Source of the DNA: an uncultured Prevotellaceae bacterium
Lineage (GTDB): Bacteria; Bacteroidota; Bacteroidia; Bacteroidales; Muribaculaceae
Assembly (NCBI GenBank): GCA_900318335.1
Contig: ONKF01000001.1
Coordinates: 62,001 to 126,000, forward strand
Reading direction: 5' to 3'
DNA length: 64,000 nt
Positions 35,641 through 43,775 of the stretch are shown one piece after another. The notes beneath the pieces are model-generated. The model saw only the letters and a program-made list of their open reading frames with translations, ran no database searches and was not told where the DNA came from. The stretch's first letter is position 1. Every line of letters begins with the position of its first letter. The translations under genes and the position numbers were made by a program.

Positions 35641-36843
35641 CTATAATTTACCCATGATTCTTAAAACATAACGTTTGAGTTCTAATACCGCTTCATCGTA
35701 TTTCACTACTGTTTTTGCAACAAATAATGATGGCATTTTGTAATTGTGCCGTTTGGCTAAATCCACATTATCTTTCGCATATACGTCTTTGTTGTAATCC
35801 ACAACTAACTGGCACTGATAACGAAACCGTTCTTTTTCCCATTTTTCAATATCAAAGACTTTTCTGAATTCGGATAATCGGCCAAGTACATCTATCGCAA
35901 ATATAGTTCTCAGACACTTATGACAGATTGAACAATTCTCTGCTGACGTAGTCGACTTGTCAACACAAACATTGATAAAGTCATGAACAAGTGGATAATC
36001 AATCATTCGCTCCACCTTTTGTGAACGTGAATATTGGGCGCCATCTGGAATCAAGTCTAGGGTTTCTGTAGACAGCATTGGAAATAGATAATTTTCAGAT
36101 ATGGAAGATAGATCAACTCTAGTTCTATCAAAAAGATAATCCATTTGATCACCATACGAATTATCACTTGCAATATAATATTTATTCAATCTCTTTTGAA
36201 AAGCCAATGCTCCTGTAGCTCTACAAAAGATTCCTGCGTCAAACTCCCAACCAATATAATAAAAGTCAAAAAGATTTGAGTCTAAGGGCACAAAGGGCAG
36301 TGATAAAAGATTTGTACACTGCTTTAAATACTGATAACGAGAGTGAAATTTTTCTCTTGCTCTCTCGCCTTCTCCATGAGAGCCCAAATTAAAGAAAAAC
36401 AACGTGTCAATGCGATAATTATCATTTGGCTCAACCTCAAAATGATCATACAGAGTTGTGAACGCATCTATACCAGCTGAAAATGCCGTTCCAACCCCAT
36501 GATGAATGGGTATTGTATTCTGATAACCTTGTACGTTAATCTGTACTGGTCTCATCTCTGGTCTATAAGCAATAATTACGCTCTGCACATAGCGTGAAAG
36601 ATTATAATGAAGTTTTTCTGAAACGTTTCCCTTGACCTCTATAATCCCTTCATCATAATACATTGCAGGATACAGCATGGCCAACATGAACGCATCATAC
36701 ACATCGTCAGTTAACCAATCAGCATACTCCACGGGCACCGAAAACCACAGTTTTTTCGTCTCGCTAAAAGAACAACTCACATCACAAACAATGCGTGCTG
36801 TTTCCGATTTTAACTCTTTTCTTAAATTAGAAATAATTACCAT
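35641..36843 (-). CDS. PP-loop-like protein of glycan cluster, function unknown
   Basis: I do not recognise a named family. Residues 121-128 read FSAGIDAF after a GVGTA strand, which resembles the PP-loop SGGxDS motif with Gly-to-Ala and Ser-to-Ala changes. A C-terminal zinc-knuckle-like motif C304-x2-C307-x2-C310 is followed by LRT, as in QueC-like and related cluster proteins. It has no signal peptide or membrane segment. The protein is 400 residues, overlaps the second flippase by 17 bases and lies in the AT-rich block. It could be a nucleotide-dependent enzyme that modifies a sugar or its precursor, but the altered motif leaves open a non-catalytic role. Confidence 0.65.
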   Translation of the reverse strand: MVIISNLRKELKSETARIVCDVSCSFSETKKLWFSVPVEYADWLTDDVYDAFMLAMLYPAMYYDEGIIEVKGNVSEKLHYNLSRYVQSVIIAYRPEMRPVQINVQGYQNTIPIHHGVGTAFSAGIDAFTTLYDHFEVEPNDNYRIDTLFFFNLGSHGEGERAREKFHSRYQYLKQCTNLLSLPFVPLDSNLFDFYYIGWEFDAGIFCRATGALAFQKRLNKYYIASDNSYGDQMDYLFDRTRVDLSSISENYLFPMLSTETLDLIPDGAQYSRSQKVERMIDYPLVHDFINVCVDKSTTSAENCSICHKCLRTIFAIDVLGRLSEFRKVFDIEKWEKERFRYQCQLVVDYNKDVYAKDNVDLAKRHNYKMPSLFVAKTVVKYDEAVLELKRYVLRIMGKL

Positions 36844-38491
36844 AAAGCTTTTTCAATGAAAGACTTACTTTTGATTTTAACTGACTTTTCTCTATCTTAC
36901 TCAAACCAATCGAATACAACATCAAAACAGTCAGCATAATATCCAAAAGAAATGATAACAATGGCTTCGTATTCAATAACGTATGCATTAGGTAGAGAAT
37001 AAAAACAATTATGGCTGAAACACTTATGATTTGCAAGAACACAATCATAACATAATCTGATATTCTGAAAGTACATATTCTATTCTGGGCAATGATTAGA
37101 TCTGCAATAAGAATCAATACAGTTATCATGACTGAAACCCAGAAAGCACTATATACAGGAATACCTATCACATACAGCAGATATATGATAGGCAAAGTGC
37201 AGAGATGACAACACCCTGTAACAAAACTAAATATCTTGATATCTCCGGTTGCATGTATGCCTATCTGAACACCAACAGATAATATATTAAAAAAACAAGA
37301 AAAAATGAATATTCTACAAAATAACGCAGATAACTGTGGTGGTTTAACAAGCCACATCTCTAATAACCATTCTACATTAAAGTAGAACGGAATACACAAT
37401 GCGCACAACAACAACGTAGAATAACGACAACACTTGTATATAAGTTGAACACAATTTGTGTATTCCTTGACACTATATAATTTGATAATTTGAGGCCTAA
37501 ATGCTATAGTAATATTATGTGATAGTGATAACACTACACTTAAAACTGTAGACGCAATATTATTAGCCGCATTATAAACAACACCAAAAAACATGTTAAC
37601 AAGGAATTGAATGCCTTGCTGTCTTATAGTTAAAGACATATTCCCGTAGAGGTCCCAGCCAGAGAAGGATATGAGGGGTTTGAGGATCGTTGGATTCCAA
37701 ATCCAATGGAAGTGGGATTCTGGGAAGTGGCGGATGCAGTAGATGCGGTATACCATAATGATAATAACGCTTACGGCAAAGACGAGGATGGCGTAGAGGA
37801 TGAGTTTGTCAAAGTTACCAATAGTGAGAAGATAAACGATGAGAAGTTTGAGGGTGACGTTAAGGATCTCGACATATGCATAAATGTCCATTTTCTCGTG
37901 GGCAATGATGGTGGCGTTATAGGGGACCTGGGTGATGCCGAGCATGGCGCTCAGGATGCTCATCTGATAGACCCAATGGGCGGCATTCATGCGTCCAGCG
38001 GGGATTACAAGCTTGTGGGTCAGGAACCATAGTCCGACTGTTTCGGCAAGTACAAACACAATCAGGGCAATGATAATGTGGACTATCAATGCGCTGGAAA
38101 AGGTTTCTGCCAAGCGCTTCTTGTCTCCTCGGCCTAACTCAAAGGTCAGGAAACGGCTTGTAGCACCGCTCATCGAAGCGTTGAGGAAACCGAGCATGGC
38201 CACCACACCGCCCACGACACCGTAGATGCCATAATCCTCAACTCCCAGCGTGTTGAGTACCACACGCGAGGTGTAAAGCCCCACGATCAGCGTGAGGAAC
38301 ATACGGATATAGAGCATCAGCGCATTCTTGGCTATGCGGCTGTTGCTGCTGGGCGGTTCGGGCTCCAGACCGACCTCTACCTCAACTGGCTGTAATACCT
38401 TCGGCTCCTCCGAGGCATCTCTAATTGCTTTGTTTTTATCTGTATCGCTTCCCTGCAATGGTTTTATACTCAAATAGTTAGCACACGACAA
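36827..38491 (-). CDS. Wzx-type polysaccharide flippase, second copy, mosaic composition
   Basis: This MATE-like flippase has about 12-14 membrane segments (NALMLYIRMFLTLIVGLYTSR, GVEDYGIYGVVGG) and about 550 residues. It is homologous to the flippase at 26471-27988, mainly in the N-terminal half. The codons for about residues 1-280 have chromosome-like composition (one 60-base line at 38281 is 55% G+C), while the rest is AT-rich (the line at 37561 is 33%). The change lies near 37640. The frame opens with TTG at 38491 after an in-frame TGA; no ATG lies near, and the first 50 or so residues are a hydrophilic extension unlike the other copy. The true start is uncertain. Confidence 0.83.
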   Translation of the reverse strand: MSCANYLSIKPLQGSDTDKNKAIRDASEEPKVLQPVEVEVGLEPEPPSSNSRIAKNALMLYIRMFLTLIVGLYTSRVVLNTLGVEDYGIYGVVGGVVAMLGFLNASMSGATSRFLTFELGRGDKKRLAETFSSALIVHIIIALIVFVLAETVGLWFLTHKLVIPAGRMNAAHWVYQMSILSAMLGITQVPYNATIIAHEKMDIYAYVEILNVTLKLLIVYLLTIGNFDKLILYAILVFAVSVIIIMVYRIYCIRHFPESHFHWIWNPTILKPLISFSGWDLYGNMSLTIRQQGIQFLVNMFFGVVYNAANNIASTVLSVVLSLSHNITIAFRPQIIKLYSVKEYTNCVQLIYKCCRYSTLLLCALCIPFYFNVEWLLEMWLVKPPQLSALFCRIFIFSCFFNILSVGVQIGIHATGDIKIFSFVTGCCHLCTLPIIYLLYVIGIPVYSAFWVSVMITVLILIADLIIAQNRICTFRISDYVMIVFLQIISVSAIIVFILYLMHTLLNTKPLLSFLLDIMLTVLMLYSIGLSKIEKSQLKSKVSLSLKKLYGNYF

Positions 38492-38645
38492 GGGTCACCG
38501 GGCGGGAGACCTGGTGGACCTGGGGAGCGGGTAAGGCTGGGGACACTATCGCAGTAGTCATTATCAGCGGGTTACCTATTACTATGTTGGGCGGAAGGAG
38601 GTACCGAGGAGTTGTCTCGGACCACAATCCGGCCCCATGAAATGG

Positions 38646-38676
38646 CAAAATTAGGATTTTTTAATGATGTACGCAA
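38646..38676 (-). promoter_or_regulatory. Promoter of the surface-glycan cluster
   Basis: On the minus strand TTG (38676-38674) is followed after exactly 20 bases by TAATTTTG (38653-38646), matching the Bacteroidetes -33/-7 consensus. A transcript would start near 38640 and run through the flippase and the rest of the cluster. The long, C-rich leader could be regulatory. Confidence 0.7.
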
Positions 38677-38688
38677 CTTTTTTTGCCA

Positions 38689-38731
38689 TAAAAAAGGGCG
38701 AGGCGGCATCGTGTGGATGATGCCGCCTCGT
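38689..38731 (-). terminator. Rho-independent terminator of the SGNH hydrolase gene
   Basis: On the minus strand a 12-bp GC-rich stem (CGAGGCGGCATC/GATGCCGCCTCG type, 38699-38710/38718-38729) is followed by CCCTTTTTT. It closes the long peptidoglycan-cluster direction at its downstream end. Confidence 0.88.
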
Positions 38732-38790
38732 CTGCCGGTAATTAGATTCAGTAGTTTGATTCTACGCTTGTATTACTAGTTCTAGTGGTG

Positions 38791-39444
38791 TTACTTGATG
38801 TAAGGTTTGATGGCATCGCGCCAGATGAGGTAGCCCTTGCCCATGAGGTGAAGGCCGTCGTTGGTGAGGTCGGCTCGCAGGCGGCCCTGGTCGTCAACAA
38901 ACAAGGGATACAGGTTAATCCAGGTTACACCTTGGCGGCGTGCGACCTGTTCGAGCAGGATATTGGCCTCGACGACGACATGGTCACGGCCCTTGAGTAG
39001 TTTCCACTCGCGCACATCGTTGTTGAATGGCAGCAAGCTCTGGAGATAAATCTTGGTGCGCGGGCTGCCTTGCTTGACCATGACGATGAGGCGCTCGGTC
39101 ACACGGGCGATGCTGTCGGCGGTGACTCCATGGGAGATGTCATTGACTCCGCCCATGATGAACAGCTTCTTGGGCTGACCCTTGATGATGGGGTCGATGC
39201 GGTCGATCAGTCCCTGGACAATGTCGCCAACGATGCCGCGGTTCTTGATATGCCGGTTACCCATCAGTTCGTTGAACTCACAGCCGTCGGTAAGGCTGTT
39301 GCCCAACATAACGATGTCCTTCTTGCCAATGGGCAGCTCGTCGAACAGGGTTGCTCGGCGAACGTAGTACGGGTCCTGATTGGCCTGGGCTACGGCGGTT
39401 AGGGCCATCAGCGCCAGCACGGCTATTATTGCTATTTTTTTCAT
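38791..39444 (-). CDS. Exported SGNH/GDSL hydrolase
   Basis: The 217-residue protein has a signal peptide (MKKIAIIAVLALMALTAVAQ) and all SGNH blocks: GNSLTDG with the catalytic Ser, GIVGD with the block II Gly, GGVNDI with the Asn, and NDGLHLMGKGY with the Asp-His pair. SGNH enzymes in this group are O-acetyl or acyl esterases. Beside murQ and NamZ it might remove O-acetyl groups from muramic acid, which is inference. The ATG at 39444 was chosen because the 30 bases before it hold a perfect hairpin (39461-39481), not coding sequence. It is the last gene before the terminator. Confidence 0.85.
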   Translation of the reverse strand: MKKIAIIAVLALMALTAVAQANQDPYYVRRATLFDELPIGKKDIVMLGNSLTDGCEFNELMGNRHIKNRGIVGDIVQGLIDRIDPIIKGQPKKLFIMGGVNDISHGVTADSIARVTERLIVMVKQGSPRTKIYLQSLLPFNNDVREWKLLKGRDHVVVEANILLEQVARRQGVTWINLYPLFVDDQGRLRADLTNDGLHLMGKGYLIWRDAIKPYIK

Positions 39445-39518
39445 TATTCCTGGTTTACTGTGGTGCGATGGCATCGCACCATACTTAACAATTACTCAGG
39501 CAATTACTACTCATGTAA

Positions 39519-40334
39519 TCACTGGCCCCGAAAGGCGTCTATGGCTTTTTTCACCGAGCCGTGGAGCAGGAGCAGCCGCTTGGCGTCGTCGTAGGGGAGC
39601 TTCAACTCCTCGACGAGCCAGCGGGTACCGCGGTCCACGAGTTTCTGGTTAGTGAGCTGCATATTGACCATCTTGTTGCCCTTGACACGTCCCATTTGTA
39701 TCATCACGCTGGTCGAAATCATGTTGCAGATCATCTTCTGCCCCGTTCCGCTCTTCATGCGGGAACTGCCGGTGACGTACTCCGGCCCTACAATCATCTC
39801 GATGGCTATCTCGGCAGCCTGGCTGACGGGGGCATCAGGATTGCTGGTGATGGCAGCGGTAAGGCACCCATTGGCACGCGCGTCACGCAGAGCACCGATG
39901 ACATAGGGCGTCGTGCCCGATGCGGCGATGCCGATGACAGTATCGAGCGGGGAAACGTTGTACTCCTGCAAGTCCTTCCAGCCCTGCTCGGTGTCATCCT
40001 CGGCATTCTCGACCGCGTTGCGCAGGGCGACGTCGCCACCTGCGATCACGCCGATAATCCACCCTGGCGACATGCCGAATGTGGGCGGTATCTCACTGGC
40101 ATCAAGCACACCGAGCCTGCCGCTGGTGCCCGCACCCATATAGAAGATGCGGCCACCTTTCTTCATACGCTCGACAATGCCCTCGACCAAGCGCTCGATC
40201 TGCGGAATCGTCTGTTGCACCGCATCGGCCACCTTGTGGTCCTCCTGGTTGATTTCGGTGAGAATCTCACGCACCGATTTCTTCTCCAGGTTATCGTATA
40301 GCGACTCTTGTTCGCTGATTTTCACAAATGCCAT
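39519..40334 (-). CDS. murQ: N-acetylmuramic acid 6-phosphate etherase
   Basis: MurQ cleaves the lactyl ether of MurNAc-6-phosphate, giving GlcNAc-6-phosphate and D-lactate, a central step of peptidoglycan recycling in the cytosol. The 271-residue protein has a SIS domain with GAGTSGRLGVLDASE (residues 67-81, catalytic Glu81 in ASEIPP), GGDVALRNAVENAEDD, AASGTTPYV, and the MKSGTGQKMICNMIST segment. Length and motif order are normal, apart from a slightly short C-terminus. It lies between a BadF-type sugar kinase and an SGNH hydrolase on the same strand. Confidence 0.96.
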   Translation of the reverse strand: MAFVKISEQESLYDNLEKKSVREILTEINQEDHKVADAVQQTIPQIERLVEGIVERMKKGGRIFYMGAGTSGRLGVLDASEIPPTFGMSPGWIIGVIAGGDVALRNAVENAEDDTEQGWKDLQEYNVSPLDTVIGIAASGTTPYVIGALRDARANGCLTAAITSNPDAPVSQAAEIAIEMIVGPEYVTGSSRMKSGTGQKMICNMISTSVMIQMGRVKGNKMVNMQLTNQKLVDRGTRWLVEELKLPYDDAKRLLLLHGSVKKAIDAFRGQ

Positions 40335-40410
40335 AATCTTATCAAATTTTTATTCAACTACTATCAGAATGATGTGCGTGCCCACAATGGCACACATCCT
40401 CACGTGGCCA

Positions 40411-41262
40411 TCACACCTCGGCCGAGTGATACTTCACCAGTCCCTCCATCGGGTCCTTGATGATGGTACCGATGGTGATGCCCAGAGCATCGGCAGCCTC
40501 CTTGAGCACCGCCTTCTCGCACAGGGCAATCGATCCCACAAAGTTACAGGGCAGTTCCTTGTAGTTAGGATAGCTGGCCACATTGCGGGTAAAGAAATCA
40601 GTGAACGAGCGCAGCACGATGTTGTGGATCGACGGCTCATCGATGTTATGCTCCAGGAAGGGGGCAAACTGGGCCAGGAAGCGGTTGGCGGCAGGCTTGC
40701 GGTAAACTGAAGTGATGATGGTCGTGTAGTCCAGGTTATACTCCTTCATGAACTTCTCGCACAGGTGCTCGGGCAACTGCTTCTTTAACACATCGCCCAC
40801 AAGCAGCTTGCCCAGCACGGCACCACTGCCCTCATCGCCCAGGATGTAGCCCAAGGGTGAGACATTCATCACCACTTTCTCGCCGTCGTAGTAGCACGAG
40901 TTGCTGCCAGTGCCCAGGATGCAGGCAATGCCCGGCTTGCGCCCGCACACGGCACGCGCAGCGGCCAGCAGATCGCTTGACACCTCGATTTTGGCAGCAC
41001 TGGGCAGGTTGGCACGCAGGGCATTCACCACCTGCTGCTTGATTTCGTCCGAGACGATGCCAGCGCCATAATAGTGGATCTCGTCCACCTTGTAATTGGT
41101 CAGGTGGGGAATCAGCTCGCGCTTGATCTGTTCCTTCATCTCCTCCTCAGTGAGCAGGAGGGCATTCATGCCGGTAGTGAAAATCTGTGCTACCTTTTCT
41201 TTTCCGTTAAGCAGCGTCCAGTTGATCTTGGTGGAGCCGCAGTCAGCAATAAGAATCATCAT
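40411..41262 (-). CDS. BadF/BadG-type N-acetylsugar kinase (MurK/NagK-like)
   Basis: The 283-residue protein has the ASKHA phosphate-1 motif ADCGSTKINW near residues 6-15, with Asp7, then CILGTGSNSCYYDG, GYILGDEGSGAVLGK and a C-terminal NFVGSIA adenosine region. Related bacterial kinases phosphorylate GlcNAc and MurNAc at O6. Its position directly upstream of murQ (76 bases) supports MurNAc-6-phosphate formation. A diverged second copy lies at 55492-56349. Cytosolic. The start has two ATG codons in tandem; I kept the first. Confidence 0.87.
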   Translation of the reverse strand: MMILIADCGSTKINWTLLNGKEKVAQIFTTGMNALLLTEEEMKEQIKRELIPHLTNYKVDEIHYYGAGIVSDEIKQQVVNALRANLPSAAKIEVSSDLLAAARAVCGRKPGIACILGTGSNSCYYDGEKVVMNVSPLGYILGDEGSGAVLGKLLVGDVLKKQLPEHLCEKFMKEYNLDYTTIITSVYRKPAANRFLAQFAPFLEHNIDEPSIHNIVLRSFTDFFTRNVASYPNYKELPCNFVGSIALCEKAVLKEAADALGITIGTIIKDPMEGLVKYHSAEV

Positions 41263-41303
41263 AATATTTGGTTTTTAGTTGTTAGTCCTTAGTTGTTGGG
41301 TGA

Positions 41304-42467
41304 TTATATCTTGATGTAAATTTTCTTCTTGTAGAGCACGTGGCCAATGAGCCAGTTGAGCAGCACAAATGAGATGGCATACAGAAGCGAGGCGGTATAC
41401 TCGTTGCAGAACGACAGGAAGAAGTTATAGACCGCGCTGTGGATGGTGATGTTACCGCCATCGGCATCATGGCCCACGGGAATTGCGCCAAACAGTATCG
41501 CGAGTATCGTCCCTATCAGGTAAAGGGCCAATGGATTGACACCGAAGGTCTCAAAGAAACGCGTCCAGCCGCCCTTCTTGTTGCCCTTGACATCGACAAA
41601 GTGGATCAACATCGCCTGGATGCACATTGCCATGCCGCATGTGATCAGCACAAACGTCGAGGACCACATCTTCTTGCCACAAGGGATGCCATATTGCAGC
41701 AACCAGCCGGCCAGCAGCATCAACGTGCCCCACAGCAGCATCGTGGTCATACGCTCGGTGTTGTTGTGGACACTCAGTATCATGCGGCCCACCAGGTAGC
41801 CGATAAGCACATGGGCGATGCAAGGCAAGGTACTCAGGATGCCCTCGGGGTCAAACGAGATGCTCTCGCCATAGGCAGTCTCGTGGTACATGTGGTCGGT
41901 GCCCAGCACACTGTTGTCAATCTGGGCGATGATGTTGTCGAGCGAGAAGTCATAACCATGTCCCAAGCCCAGAATCAATGCATAGGCCACAAGGATGATG
42001 CCTATGAGCCACGGGATGAACTTGCGGTTAAACAGCACTACGCATAGCGACCCGAACAGATATACCAGCGCCAACCGCTGGAACACGCCCAGATACCGCA
42101 ACGTGTCAATGATATTGACGGCCTCACTGAAGGGGTCTCCCTTGCACAGGCCGCGCACCAGGTGTCCAAACCACTGCACCGCCCAGCCAATGAGGAACAG
42201 GATCACCGCACGGCGAACGATCTTCCACATCAACGGTCCCGATGGCTTGTAATTGAATTTCTTGAACGAGAACGCCATCGACACACCCATACAGAAAACA
42301 AAGAACGGGAACACCAGGTCGGTGGGCGACAACCCTATCCAATCGGCATGCTCCAGCGGCCTGTATATGTAACTCCAGGTGCCGGGGTTATTCACCAGCA
42401 GCATTCCCGCGATGGTGATACCCCGCAGGATGTCAAGTGACAGCAATCGTTTATTCTCTTTAGCCAT
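41304..42467 (-). CDS. NagX-like membrane acetyltransferase (DUF5009)
   Basis: The 387-residue protein has about ten membrane segments and the heparan-alpha-glucosaminide N-acetyltransferase-like pattern: RLLSLDILRGITIAGMLLVNNPG with the conserved Arg-Gly, LSPTDLVFPFFVFCMGVSM, and RYLGVFQRLALVYL. The lysosomal relative acetylates glucosamine ends of heparan; bacterial members in chitin or muropeptide loci (NagX) are linked to amino-sugar use. It could acetylate de-N-acetylated wall sugars so that they enter the MurK/MurQ route. The ATG at 42467 (MAKENKRLLSLD) was chosen; the open frame upstream has no membrane signal and reaches into NamZ. Confidence 0.85.
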   Translation of the reverse strand: MAKENKRLLSLDILRGITIAGMLLVNNPGTWSYIYRPLEHADWIGLSPTDLVFPFFVFCMGVSMAFSFKKFNYKPSGPLMWKIVRRAVILFLIGWAVQWFGHLVRGLCKGDPFSEAVNIIDTLRYLGVFQRLALVYLFGSLCVVLFNRKFIPWLIGIILVAYALILGLGHGYDFSLDNIIAQIDNSVLGTDHMYHETAYGESISFDPEGILSTLPCIAHVLIGYLVGRMILSVHNNTERMTTMLLWGTLMLLAGWLLQYGIPCGKKMWSSTFVLITCGMAMCIQAMLIHFVDVKGNKKGGWTRFFETFGVNPLALYLIGTILAILFGAIPVGHDADGGNITIHSAVYNFFLSFCNEYTASLLYAISFVLLNWLIGHVLYKKKIYIKI

Positions 42468-42511
42468 AATCTTTATATTTTGGGACAAAAGAACCGTCCC
42501 TTTGTCCCGTT

Positions 42512-43765
42512 TTAGTGATAGAGGTAGTATTTTGCGGAACGGGTGCGGAAGGCTTCGACGTCCTTGTTCCAGTAGTCGGCGATGTCCTCGACGAGGTAGC
42601 GCCTGATGAAACGCTCGCGGATTTCCTTTGAGCCGCACACCTTGTCGAACATGGCATAACGCTTGGGATTCTGCTCAAACAGTTCCACCTGGGGGTACAT
42701 CTCATGGATGACCTGCAGGAAGTAAAACTGTGTCATGCACAGGTTGGCGGCATCGATGTCGGTGATATAGGTCTGGACCCCATGCACCTCCTGCAACGAC
42801 TTGTCCACCGCTACACTCAAGGCAAAGAACGGCTTGTAGTTGATGGGCCTGAATTGCATGCCGGGCAGGTTCAGGGCATTCATCTTCATTGCAAGCGAGT
42901 CGGCATTGATCCACGATGCGGCAAACGTCTGGAATGGCAACGTGTAGCCGATGCCAGTGTTAAAAATGTACAGCTCACCCAAGATGCCAGACACGGGATA
43001 GAAAAATGCGCTCTCGGGGGTCGGAATCTGGGGTGAAGGAGCTACCCAAGGCATACCCGTCTCACGGAACTGCATATCGCGTGTCCACCCCTCCATCGGG
43101 ACGACGGTCAGTTTGCACTTGCGGCCGGTCTTGGACTCCTGGCCGATGATACCCTCCTCGTTGAGGAAAGTGGCCAGCTCGCCAGGGGTCAAGCCATAGA
43201 TATAGGGGATGGCATACTTGCTCACAAACGAGAAATAGCCCGGCTCCACGAGATTGCCCTCAATCTTGTTACCACCCAGCGGATTAGGACGGTCCAGCAC
43301 CATGAATTCGGTGCCGTATTTAGCACAGGCCTGCATGCACACACCCATCGTGGCATAGAACGTGTAGCTGCGGCAACCCACATCCTGTATGTCATAAATG
43401 AGCACATCAATATCCTTGAGCATCTCGGCCGTGGGCTCATGGGTCTTGCCGAAGAGCGAATACATCTTGATACCGGTAATGGGGTCCACTGCGTCGCCCA
43501 CGGCATCGCCAGCATGGGCATTGCCACGCACGCCGTGCTCGGGACCGAACAGCGCCACGAGTTGCACACCAGGTGCTTCGTTGAGGATGTCAACGGTACT
43601 CTTGAGGTTGTTATCGATGCCACTTGGGTTGGTCACCAGTCCCACGCGCTTGCCCTGCAACGGCGCGAATCCGCCGTCACGCAGTACCTCGACACCCGGC
43701 TTTACAACGGCCCCAGCCGTCACTGCCGCCATCATCATACACACTACAAATAATATCTTCTTCAT
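42512..43765 (-). CDS. namZ: NamZ-like exo-beta-N-acetylmuramidase (DUF1343)
   Basis: NamZ (GH171) removes single MurNAc residues from the non-reducing end of peptidoglycan glycans. The 417-residue protein has a signal peptide (MKKILFVVCMMMAAVTAGA) and the DUF1343 pattern: KRVGLVTNPSGID, ALFGPEHGVRG (GPEHG at residues 74-78), VDVLIYDIQDVGCRSYTF-like strand, DRPNPLGG, and FTPESAFFYPV-type segments. The GPEHG Glu is the expected catalytic acid. The ATG at 43765 gives the signal peptide at the N-terminus; an ATG at 43789 would overlap ampG. It lies 10 bases after ampG. Confidence 0.9.
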   Translation of the reverse strand: MKKILFVVCMMMAAVTAGAVVKPGVEVLRDGGFAPLQGKRVGLVTNPSGIDNNLKSTVDILNEAPGVQLVALFGPEHGVRGNAHAGDAVGDAVDPITGIKMYSLFGKTHEPTAEMLKDIDVLIYDIQDVGCRSYTFYATMGVCMQACAKYGTEFMVLDRPNPLGGNKIEGNLVEPGYFSFVSKYAIPYIYGLTPGELATFLNEEGIIGQESKTGRKCKLTVVPMEGWTRDMQFRETGMPWVAPSPQIPTPESAFFYPVSGILGELYIFNTGIGYTLPFQTFAASWINADSLAMKMNALNLPGMQFRPINYKPFFALSVAVDKSLQEVHGVQTYITDIDAANLCMTQFYFLQVIHEMYPQVELFEQNPKRYAMFDKVCGSKEIRERFIRRYLVEDIADYWNKDVEAFRTRSAKYYLYH

Positions 43766-43775
43766 CGCTTTTCCA

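Larger units (their letters stand above)
38492..38790. other. Gap between glycan cluster and peptidoglycan cluster, with leader and terminator
   Basis: This 299-base gap holds the promoter of the glycan cluster (38646-38676, minus), a leader of about 150 bases to the flippase frame, and the terminator of the SGNH gene (38689-38731). In the leader, ATG at 38638 could begin an 18-codon frame that ends at 38582. No RNA gene is recognised. Confidence 0.55.

Noticed and set aside
26471-38491. Interpreting the two flippase genes as a mobile-element pair or prophage edges
   Set aside because: No integrase, transposase, direct repeats or tRNA target was found; homologous recombination within the glycan cluster explains the data better.
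38500-38542. Series of G runs (GGGCGGG, GGGG, GGG, GGGG) suggesting a G-quadruplex
   Set aside because: One loop is 15 bases, longer than the usual limit, and the transcribed leader carries the C-rich strand, so an RNA quadruplex is not expected.
40370-40398. Hairpin GATGTG..TGCC/GGCA..CACATC after the first kinase gene as a terminator
   Set aside because: No T tract follows on the minus strand and the neighbouring murQ gene is close, so termination here is not supported.
42468-42638. N-terminal extension of the NagX-like acetyltransferase frame
   Set aside because: It overlaps the end of the NamZ gene and is basic with no membrane signal; the family start fits the ATG at 42467.
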